From Fibrobacter succinogenes (GTDB taxonomy: Bacteria; Fibrobacterota; Fibrobacteria; Fibrobacterales; Fibrobacteraceae): DNA of 64,000 bases. Both the position numbers and the translations under genes were made by a program. The notes below the pieces were generated by a model. That model was given only the letters and a program-made list of their open reading frames with translations, had not been told where the DNA came from and made no database searches. Each line of letters opens with the position of its first letter. Position 1 is the stretch's first letter. Location: NCBI GenBank assembly GCA_902799745.1, contig CADCBQ010000010.1, forward strand, positions 37,530-101,529, read 5' to 3'. Below are positions 36,934 through 43,883 of the stretch, one piece after another.

Positions 36934-38520
36934 ATGACGGATAAACTTGGAAAAATCTTTAGCGCAAGCTTGCTTGCTGCTTCGGCGGCTTACATCAGCG
37001 TGGCTTTAATGGCAACGGGCTGCTCCAGCGAAAGCAGCAGTGTTGCCGGGGGAGACTCGGAAGAATATTTCGAGGACGTGGAATCCGGTGGCGACGAGGG
37101 TGCTTCTTCGTCTTCGGTTGCAAGCAAAGATAAAAAAGGGAAGTCTTCGAGTTCCGAAGAAGTCGCAATATCTTCAAGCTCGGAAAATAATGGATCTTCT
37201 GATACAACAAGGGTGGAATCTTCAAGCTCCGAAAAAGCAGATTCTTCTAGTGTCGAAGAAAAACAATACGCAATCAAGAATAAGACTTTGACTGGCGTGG
37301 CGCAGAAAGGCCCGTTTGTTGATGGCTATGGATTTGTGCGTGAAGTTGATTGCGAAACGTTAAGGCCTACAAGCTATGACGCGGAGTCTGGGTATTTTAG
37401 TGTTGTTATAGAAGATGGAGTAATCAATGTTGAAAATCTCAACATGGCTTCTCCATGTGCAGAAATCGGTGTGTGGGGGTATTATCTAGATGAACATACT
37501 GGGGAAAAGTCGAAGAAATTAGTTAATCTGAACGCCTTTGCTAATTTGGAAAATCGCAGCACTGTGAATGTCAACGTGTTTACGCAGCTTGAATACGACC
37601 GCATGAAGTATCTTGTAAATCAAAAGAAAATGCCTGTGGCAGAAGCAAAGGCACTGGCGAAAAAGGAAATCCTTGCGCTGTTTGACATTAAAGACGATAT
37701 CGGTGATTTTGCAGATTTGGATATCCTTAAACCTGGAGATGGCAACGCAGCACTTTTGGCTGCAAGTGTGCTCCTGACTGCACAGACGGATCCCGAAAAG
37801 AATGCTCATCTTACTTATAGCATAGACTCGTTGGGGGATTCTTATGCTAAAACGGGTGAGTGGGATAACGAAATGAAAGCCAAAATTGCCAACTGGGCTA
37901 AATCAGCCAAAGAAAACGGCACGCTGGAAACGATTCGCAAAAATGTGGCCGGGTGGAAAAACGTGGAAGCGGTTCCCGAATTTGAAAAGTATGTTGAAAA
38001 GTTTGGCGAGGAATACTCCAGCCCAGAAAATGAGGAATCTTCAAAGGAGTCTTCTCATCCGAGGGAATGGCACGAACTTCATGACATTATTTACCATTAT
38101 GTTCTAGAAGAAAATACTCCTGAAACCTTGGATAAAGAAAAATACGATAGAATTTATCGAGAAAATGAACAAACGAATTTAGAAGAATACTTGATGGACG
38201 AGGATGCCTATATGGCAGAATTTGTAAAAGGAAACAAATATTCTTGGAATATTATGTTGACGCATGATCCTAGAATATGGGATGGCGACGAATGGGACGA
38301 TCCTCGATATCCGAACGTTCATTATGAAGTCTGGCTTGACACGATGTTTGTAGGGTCAGTGTATGGTTCAGATAAAATTTATGCTATTGCAGGATATATG
38401 ATTCGATATACCGTTGGGGAGGCTCCGGATGTTGAAGAGCGTATCGCTTATGTAGAAGTCCGCGTCAACCTCAATTGGCTTAATCAACCCTATAACCCTG
38501 CAAAAAAAGAAGAAGATTAA
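36934..38520 (+). CDS. orphan QKGPF-domain lipoprotein with N-terminal Ser-rich linker
   Basis: This 528-residue lipoprotein has signal MTDKLGKIFSASLL..MATGC, a Ser/Asp/Glu linker (about 25-110), the QKGPF domain (GVAQKGPFVDGYGFV, VNVNVFTQLEYDRMKYLV, ADLDILKPGDGNAALLAASV, VPEFEKYVEKFG), and a C-terminal region of about 165 residues of unknown family, rich in acidic and aromatic residues. I chose ATG 36934 because AAGGAAG lies six bases upstream; an in-frame ATG at 36901 would add 11 residues. Unlike the other three it has no TIGR02147 gene in front, but its promoter carries the same operator. It therefore may be controlled in trans by copies 2 or 3. Confidence 0.78.
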   Translation: MTDKLGKIFSASLLAASAAYISVALMATGCSSESSSVAGGDSEEYFEDVESGGDEGASSSSVASKDKKGKSSSSEEVAISSSSENNGSSDTTRVESSSSEKADSSSVEEKQYAIKNKTLTGVAQKGPFVDGYGFVREVDCETLRPTSYDAESGYFSVVIEDGVINVENLNMASPCAEIGVWGYYLDEHTGEKSKKLVNLNAFANLENRSTVNVNVFTQLEYDRMKYLVNQKKMPVAEAKALAKKEILALFDIKDDIGDFADLDILKPGDGNAALLAASVLLTAQTDPEKNAHLTYSIDSLGDSYAKTGEWDNEMKAKIANWAKSAKENGTLETIRKNVAGWKNVEAVPEFEKYVEKFGEEYSSPENEESSKESSHPREWHELHDIIYHYVLEENTPETLDKEKYDRIYRENEQTNLEEYLMDEDAYMAEFVKGNKYSWNIMLTHDPRIWDGDEWDDPRYPNVHYEVWLDTMFVGSVYGSDKIYAIAGYMIRYTVGEAPDVEERIAYVEVRVNLNWLNQPYNPAKKEED

Positions 38521-38545
38521 AAAGAACGTTCCTCCTCACTAAAAA

Positions 38546-38582
38546 AAAGAACCCCACTAGTTTGCTAGCGAGGTTCTTTTTT
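38546..38582. terminator. bidirectional intrinsic terminator
   Basis: AAGAACC..CTAG and CTAG..GGTTCTT form a stem with A- and T-runs on the flanks, between the orphan lipoprotein gene (+) and tRNA-His (-). Confidence 0.88.
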
Positions 38583-38585
38583 AAG

Positions 38586-38660
38586 GGTGGGTGACCGGAC
38601 TCGAACCGACAACATCCAGAATCACAATCTGGGACTCTAACCAATTGAGCTACACCCACC
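38586..38660 (-). tRNA. tRNA-His (GTG anticodon)
   Basis: Read on the minus strand, the sequence folds as a standard cloverleaf: acceptor GTGGGTG/CACCCAC with the extra G-1 paired to the C73 discriminator, as in all bacterial tRNA-His; D-arm GCTCAATTGGTTAGAGT; anticodon stem CCAGA/TCTGG with loop TTGTGAT (anticodon GTG); and a T-arm with loop TTCGAGT. The CCA end is not encoded. The gene stands alone between a terminator and a convergent gene pair. Confidence 0.97.
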
Positions 38661-38740
38661 ATGATTGTGAGCCCAAATATAAAAAAGCCACCCCGATTTT
38701 CAAGGGTGGCGGTCCAATTTTTTACGAAAAAGCCCGATTT

Positions 38741-39106
38741 TTAGTCGTTTTTCAGCTTCGAAATGATGCGCAGGTAGTTTGCGCGCTTGAAATCGTTGCG
38801 GTGTTCTTCGCAGAAACGGGGGTAAATGTACTGCTTCGGGAACACGCGGATGGTGAACAGCTCGTTGCAGCCTTCGAGACAGCACTTGAAGGTGAGGTCC
38901 ATGGACTCGGTGTAGTTGTGGCGGAAGATGATGTTCTTGGACTCGATATTGTCCACGTCCTTCTTCTGCTTCTGGCGCTGCTTGATGTCGCGGTGCAATT
39001 CGCAGTACTTGGCGATCGGGTGGCCCCAGAATTCGCGGCCGCAGCCGGGTTCCTGACAGACTTTCAGCTTGATACGCTTCTTCTTTTTGTACTTGGGTAA
39101 TTGCAT
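38741..39106 (-). CDS. small protein with two zinc-binding-like C-x4-C...C-x2-H sites
   Basis: This 121-residue basic protein has two similar halves. The first has CQEPGC and CELH, and the second has CCLEGC and CEEH, each pair about 12-20 residues apart. This suggests two zinc-binding treble-clef or ribbon-type sites. Lysine/arginine-rich stretches (KYKKKKRIKLK, KQRQKQKK) point to nucleic acid binding. ATG 39106 is preceded by CGAGG at a good spacing; the frame remains open upstream but without start signals. TATATTTA about 20 bases further up on the minus strand is a likely -7 box. I do not recognise the family. It may be an RNA- or DNA-binding factor. Confidence 0.65.
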   Translation of the reverse strand: MQLPKYKKKKRIKLKVCQEPGCGREFWGHPIAKYCELHRDIKQRQKQKKDVDNIESKNIIFRHNYTESMDLTFKCCLEGCNELFTIRVFPKQYIYPRFCEEHRNDFKRANYLRIISKLKND

Positions 39107-39233
39107 AAAAAACCTCGGTTTAAGGGTAAATATAGTAAAAATTCCAACTAATGCCGATTTTAGGGCCAAAATTGAACCGATTTGAGCTTTTTGGCGTGTA
39201 TATAAGAGGACCTTTTTAAAATCGGAGGCTGTT

Positions 39234-40133
39234 ATGAACCGTTGGATTTTCATGTGGGTGTTGCTTTGCGCCGTACTCTGGAGCGCGTTTTTCGGTGTTT
39301 TGCTGACGGCTTGCTCTTACGACAGTGGCTGGGGCGAAGAGCCCGAGCCGCTGCGGATTACGTTTTTAGATGTGGGGCAGGGGCTTGCTGTGCTTCTGGA
39401 ACACGACGGGCATTTTGCGCTGTACGACACCGGGCCCGACTCGGCGGGTCTCTCGGATTCGCTTGCCGGTCGTGGCGTCAAGGCACTTGACTGGGTGCTG
39501 GTGAGCCATTTTCACCGGGACCACGGCGGTGGGTTTATGGAAATGGGCGCCGCCCTCAAATCGGGCAAGTTGCAGGTGGGGCGCCTTTTGGTGGGGCTGG
39601 ACACCGCGGTGGGCTTCGTGAGTGATAGCGTCTTTAAGGTGGCGCGGCGGTACAAGATTCCGGTCGATACGCTGGAACGTGGCGACACGGTGTATTTTGC
39701 CGATGGCTTCAGACTTGAATGCCTATGGCCAGTAAGCTACGGGCGCTTTGGCGAAAATCGGGCGAGTGTGGTGCTGATGGGTTCTATGGTGGGGGCGCAG
39801 GCGGGGCGTGAAAGCGTAATCCTGCTTACAGGCGATTTGGATACCGTCGGCGAAAAACGCCTGATGGAACTCTCGCGTGATTTGTCAGCAGACTTGCTCC
39901 AAGTCGGGCATCATGGTTCCGCGGGCAGTAGCGGGCTCCAGTTCCTCTCGCGGGTGGCCCCCAGGTATGCGGCTATCGGGGTCGGTAAAAACAACCGCTA
40001 CGGCCACCCCAAAGACGAAGTGGTTAACAAGCTCCGGATTGTCACGGGCGATTCGTCGGCGGTGTACCGCACCGACTTGCACGGAAGTTTCAGTTTTGAA
40101 ATGTGGCCCGGTGTCGGGCTTGTTGTTCCTTGA
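39234..40133 (+). CDS. ComEC-like metallo-beta-lactamase fold lipoprotein
   Basis: This 299-residue protein has a lipobox (LLTAC) and a metallo-beta-lactamase fold of the ComEC C-terminal type: FLDVGQGLAVLLEHDG, DTGPD, the metal-binding SHFHRDHGGG, LLTGDLD, LQVGHHGSAGSS and YGHPKDEV. ComEC proteins act in DNA uptake, where this domain degrades the non-transported strand. Here the membrane channel part is missing, so this is a free-standing exported hydrolase, not ComEC itself. Its substrate is unknown. SD CGGAGG precedes ATG 39234. The gene converges on the thioesterase gene with only two bases between the stops, so no separate terminator fits there. Confidence 0.8.
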   Translation: MNRWIFMWVLLCAVLWSAFFGVLLTACSYDSGWGEEPEPLRITFLDVGQGLAVLLEHDGHFALYDTGPDSAGLSDSLAGRGVKALDWVLVSHFHRDHGGGFMEMGAALKSGKLQVGRLLVGLDTAVGFVSDSVFKVARRYKIPVDTLERGDTVYFADGFRLECLWPVSYGRFGENRASVVLMGSMVGAQAGRESVILLTGDLDTVGEKRLMELSRDLSADLLQVGHHGSAGSSGLQFLSRVAPRYAAIGVGKNNRYGHPKDEVVNKLRIVTGDSSAVYRTDLHGSFSFEMWPGVGLVVP

Positions 40134-40135
40134 AG

Positions 40136-40897
40136 TTATTCCCTGAAACCCACGCGGGCCTGGAAATGGCAACGGTTCGTGGTCGGGCTCTTTTCCATGT
40201 CGGCGTTCATGCCGAAGAATACGGCGTGGTGGTTCGTATCCTTAAAGCGGATAATGTTCACGTTCGCGCCGAGTGGCACCTGGTTCACAAAATTCAGTTG
40301 CAGCGAGCGGATGCCGCGTTCCTTGATTTCTTCTTTGCTCAGGCAATCAAGAATCCATTCCACGTAGCGGCAATGGTTCACGTGGTGGTTCAAATCAAGG
40401 TCGCTGTTGCGGGCGCGTTCCGTATAAACTAATTGTGGCTCTTCGCCCATGGGCAAAACCGAGAGCATCTCGGGCATGGCGCTCTTTTCAAGCTGAATGG
40501 GGAAGGGGTACGGGCTGTTTGACGGCGGCTCTGCAAAGCCAGTCTTCAAGTTTACCAAAATCCAAGAAGACGTGCCTTCGGCTAGAGCGTGGCCTTGGCT
40601 ATCGACGACGGCGTAGTCCTTCAAGACGACCTTGTCTTTGTAGATTTCCTTGATCCAGGTGGAAACGTGAAGGTCTTCACCCATGAGCGGAGTGTGATTG
40701 ATGCGAACCTTCATACGCGTGATGGCCGAAGTGTAGCCGGCCTTGATCATGCGCCACAGGCCAAATCCACCCCGCTCGGCGTCGGCAATGGCGGCCTCTT
40801 CCATGAATTGAAACAGGCGCGAAAGCTTGAGTCTGCCGTATTCGTCGCAGTCCGAAAAGCGGACGGTGAATTTGAGTTCTGTGATTTCGCTCATCAT
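40136..40897 (-). CDS. acyl-ACP thioesterase
   Basis: This 253-residue double-hotdog protein belongs to the acyl-ACP thioesterase family (PF01643). It has FSDCDEYGRLKLSRLFQFMEE at the N-terminal hotdog, then RMKVRINHTP, and the C-terminal DLDLNHHVNHCRYVEW, which contains the Asn/His active-site pattern. It hydrolyses acyl-ACP to free fatty acid and ACP in the cytoplasm. Two adjacent ATGs (40897 and 40894) could serve; GGAG at a six-base spacing supports the first. It is divergent from aroA with a 44-base gap. Confidence 0.87.
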   Translation of the reverse strand: MMSEITELKFTVRFSDCDEYGRLKLSRLFQFMEEAAIADAERGGFGLWRMIKAGYTSAITRMKVRINHTPLMGEDLHVSTWIKEIYKDKVVLKDYAVVDSQGHALAEGTSSWILVNLKTGFAEPPSNSPYPFPIQLEKSAMPEMLSVLPMGEEPQLVYTERARNSDLDLNHHVNHCRYVEWILDCLSKEEIKERGIRSLQLNFVNQVPLGANVNIIRFKDTNHHAVFFGMNADMEKSPTTNRCHFQARVGFRE

Positions 40898-40941
40898 TTA
40901 AAGCTCCGTTTGGTCTAATAGCTTATTTAATTTATAAATTT

Positions 40942-42279
40942 ATGGCCATGGATACACCCTTTATTCGCCCCAGTCATATTCAGATTCCTGCTTTGAAGTC
41001 TTATAACGGTGAACTTCGCGTGCCGGGTTCCAAAAGTATTACCAATCGTGTGCTTTTGATTTCTGCCCTTGCCGAAGGAACCACTCGTTTGCACAACTTG
41101 TTGAAAAGCGACGATACCCGTTATATGGGCGAAGCTTTGAAGGCACTGGGTGTTAAGGCCGACATGACCGACGACTTTACCGAAGCGGTTATCGAAGGCT
41201 CTGCTGGCCCGATTGATGCGCCGTCTGTTCTGGTGGAAAACGACAACTATGTGGCTGGCCTTTACTTGGGCAATGCGGGCACGGCCATGCGTTCCTTGTG
41301 TGCGGCTCTTGCTCTTGGTCGCGGTGTGTTCCACTTGAGTGGCGAAGAACGCATGAAGGAACGCCCGATTCGCGACCTGGTCGAAGCTCTTAGAACGCTT
41401 GGCGCTGACATTGACTACATGGAAACCGATGGATTCCCGCCGGTGTGCATTAACGCTCACGGTTTGAAGGGCGGCTCGGTCTCTGTTCGCGGTAACATTT
41501 CGAGCCAGTATCTTACGGCACTTTTGATTTGTGCTCCGTATGCAGAATCTCCGCTCCATATTCACGTGGAAGGCGAACTGATTTCGGCTCCGTACATTCT
41601 CTTGACTCTCGATGTCATGAAACATTTCGGCATCGAAGTCAAACATGCCGATTTGAAAGAATTTTATGTACCGAAGGGAGTGTACAAGACTCCGGGCGAC
41701 TACATGGTCGAAGGCGATGCCAGCTCTGCAAGTTATCCACTGGCAGCCGCTGCCATTGCTGGCGGCAAGGTGCGCGTACTCGGCGTGGGTAGCGACTGCC
41801 GTCAGGGCGATATCGCCTTTGTCGATGTGCTCAAGAAGATGGGCGCGAATATTACCATGGGCCCCGACTGGACAGAATGCACCGGCGCGGGTGGCAAACT
41901 CAAGAGCCTCGGCGAATTCAACGCTATCGATATTCCCGATGCGGCTATGACGGTCGCGGTACTTGCCCTGTTTGCCGATGCCCCGATGACCATTAGCGGC
42001 ATTGCTAGCTGGCGAGTCAAGGAAACGGATCGCATCGCGGCCATGGCGGCTGAACTCCGCAAAGTGGGCGCTGAAGTCCGCGAATCGAACGATTCCATTA
42101 CGATTACGCCGCCGGAACACTTGCAGCCTGCAACGATTGAAACCTATAACGACCACCGCATGGCTATGTGCTTTAGCCTGGTCGCCTTGGGCGGCGTGCC
42201 AATCAAGATTATGGATCCGGCTTGCATTAACAAGACTTATCCGCGTTACTTTGAAGATTTTTTGAGAATTGCCCAATAG
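40942..42279 (+). CDS. aroA: 3-phosphoshikimate 1-carboxyvinyltransferase (EPSP synthase)
   Basis: This 445-residue enzyme shows standard AroA features: LRVPGSKSITNRVLLISALA with the phosphate-binding PGSKS, LGNAGTAMRSL, the KERPIRDLVEAL loop, VEGDASSASYPLAAAA, and VKETDRIAAMAAEL. The NAGTAMR and RPI motifs place it near class I enzymes. It joins shikimate-3-phosphate and PEP to make EPSP in aromatic amino acid synthesis. The start at ATG 40942 has no visible SD; a second in-frame ATG at 40948 is equally possible. The next gene starts 22 bases later and could be co-transcribed. Confidence 0.95.
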   Translation: MAMDTPFIRPSHIQIPALKSYNGELRVPGSKSITNRVLLISALAEGTTRLHNLLKSDDTRYMGEALKALGVKADMTDDFTEAVIEGSAGPIDAPSVLVENDNYVAGLYLGNAGTAMRSLCAALALGRGVFHLSGEERMKERPIRDLVEALRTLGADIDYMETDGFPPVCINAHGLKGGSVSVRGNISSQYLTALLICAPYAESPLHIHVEGELISAPYILLTLDVMKHFGIEVKHADLKEFYVPKGVYKTPGDYMVEGDASSASYPLAAAAIAGGKVRVLGVGSDCRQGDIAFVDVLKKMGANITMGPDWTECTGAGGKLKSLGEFNAIDIPDAAMTVAVLALFADAPMTISGIASWRVKETDRIAAMAAELRKVGAEVRESNDSITITPPEHLQPATIETYNDHRMAMCFSLVALGGVPIKIMDPACINKTYPRYFEDFLRIAQ

Positions 42280-42301
42280 TCAATTTTTATCTTAGAGATC
42301 G

Positions 42302-43879
42302 ATGATGTTCAAGCGTTTTTATAGCATTGCCTTGTTTGTGACTCTCGCCTTGTGCGGGGTTGTGCAGGCGTATGCTGTTCCGGAACTGCGTGCTATGCCG
42401 ACACCTCCGGATACGCTGGTGCTGTGGGTGATGGACCAGGATATTAACGCCGGGTCTGCACTCCAGAAACTCATGAAAAAGTATACGCGCCAGAGCGGAA
42501 TTCCGGTCAAGATCCGGTTTGTGGACTGGGGTGCTGCTTTTGACGTGCTCAACAAGACGCTTGTAAACGAAGCGGGCGAAGGTACTGACTATCCGGATGT
42601 ATTGCAGCTGGGCTCGACCTGGGTGCCCTACTTTGCCAAGGCGGGTTTGATTAAGCCTGTCACCGAATTGTTAGACGCTGTCGATACAAGTCGCTTTTAT
42701 CCGGAAGCAATGAAGTCTACCCATATCGGGCGTGATTCCCTGGTGTATGCGGTTCCGTGGTTTTTGGATGTTCGTGGATTCTTTGCGAACGAACGTGTTT
42801 GGCTTGAACTGGGACTCCACGATACTGAAATTGAAACTTACCCGAAATTCTATGGCGTGCTTCGTGCCGTTTCTGAAGCTAAGGTTGTTAATGGCTTAGG
42901 TGTCGAAGTGGTGCCGCTTGAATTTGGTGTCAAGGAAGACTGGACCGGCTACCAGCAGATGTCTCCTTTTCTTTGGAATTTCGGCGGCGACTTTGTCGCA
43001 GAAATCGATGGTGGTTACCGCAGCGCCTTGGCCGATTCGATGACGTTGGTCGGACTTTGCCATTACTTAAAGTTGCTGCGTGATCAGGAACTTTCTCCAA
43101 ACAACTTGAAAGAAAATTCGGCGCAAAGTGCAGATCGTTTTGTGCGTGCCGAACAGTTGATGATTTTTGGTACGTCGGAACTGATTCGTAAAATTGAATT
43201 CGATACGGAACTGGGCGGCCTGATGGATAGCCCGCTTGCGAAAGACGGCATCATGACGATTAAAGGCCCGGCCGGTCCTGCTGGAAGCTTCTCGTTCGTG
43301 GGTGGTAGCCACTTGACTCTTCCCAAGAACAGCAATCCTATCAAACGTCATTATGCGCAGGATTTGTTCCTGTTCATGCTCCGCGCCGACAACATTGACT
43401 TCTATTCCAGACAGTGCGGCTTTATTCCGCCCGATAAGAGCTTGATTCGAATCTGGATGCAAGATCAGCGCTACAATCACTTGATTGAGGGACTTGAAAA
43501 TCATGGCCGTAGCTGCCAGAATATTCCGGAATGGAGTGAAATTGAAATGGCGGTGAACCGCATGGTGTCTGCCATTGCAGAAAACCTGCTAAAGAATGGT
43601 TCCGATGTTGATGAACAAATTGCCCGTTTGGTGTTTGAAACTCACCAAAAGATTGACAGTATTTTGGGCTACAATGGAGACGAAAACGCGTCGGCAGTAA
43701 AGGAGCGTATTCGCAAGACTTTGATGCTGCCTATTGAAGAAGCCAAGTACGAAAAGGGTTTCGGTTCGGTCAAGAACGATTCTGGATTTAGCTTGCGGTT
43801 GATTGTGGTTTGTTCTCTTGGTGGCGTAGCGATTGTCCTTTTGTTGGTATTCTCGATTCGCCGGTTCCGCAAGCGCTAA
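42302..43879 (+). CDS. extracellular solute-binding protein with C-terminal membrane anchor
   Basis: This 525-residue protein has a signal peptide (cleaved near QAYA), a family 1 type solute-binding fold (DTLVLWVMDQD, GTDYPDVLQLGSTWVPYFAKAG, SLVYAVPWFLDVRGFFANE, and a WNFGGDF segment), and an extra C-terminal tail. The last ~30 residues form a membrane helix (LRLIVVCSLGGVAIVLLLVFS) followed by a short basic end. Most SBPs are free or lipid-anchored, so a C-terminal helix is unusual. No ABC permease or ATPase genes are adjacent. The protein may be a sensor-type or assembly factor rather than a transporter subunit. ATG 42302 is followed immediately by ATG 42305. Confidence 0.75.
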   Translation: MMFKRFYSIALFVTLALCGVVQAYAVPELRAMPTPPDTLVLWVMDQDINAGSALQKLMKKYTRQSGIPVKIRFVDWGAAFDVLNKTLVNEAGEGTDYPDVLQLGSTWVPYFAKAGLIKPVTELLDAVDTSRFYPEAMKSTHIGRDSLVYAVPWFLDVRGFFANERVWLELGLHDTEIETYPKFYGVLRAVSEAKVVNGLGVEVVPLEFGVKEDWTGYQQMSPFLWNFGGDFVAEIDGGYRSALADSMTLVGLCHYLKLLRDQELSPNNLKENSAQSADRFVRAEQLMIFGTSELIRKIEFDTELGGLMDSPLAKDGIMTIKGPAGPAGSFSFVGGSHLTLPKNSNPIKRHYAQDLFLFMLRADNIDFYSRQCGFIPPDKSLIRIWMQDQRYNHLIEGLENHGRSCQNIPEWSEIEMAVNRMVSAIAENLLKNGSDVDEQIARLVFETHQKIDSILGYNGDENASAVKERIRKTLMLPIEEAKYEKGFGSVKNDSGFSLRLIVVCSLGGVAIVLLLVFSIRRFRKR

Positions 43880-43883
43880 ATTT

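Noticed and set aside
36894..36944. GTG-initiated short frame of 16 codons right after TATATTTG.
   Set aside because: It has no SD, runs out of frame with the lipoprotein, and has no counterpart at the other two promoters.
38480..38662. Minus-strand open frame reading MVGVAQLVRVPDCDSG.
   Set aside because: It lies over tRNA-His and is the familiar false translation of tRNA sequences.
39234..40133. Assignment of the metallo-beta-lactamase lipoprotein as ComEC.
   Set aside because: The membrane competence domain is missing, and a lipobox is present, so only the hydrolase domain is shared.
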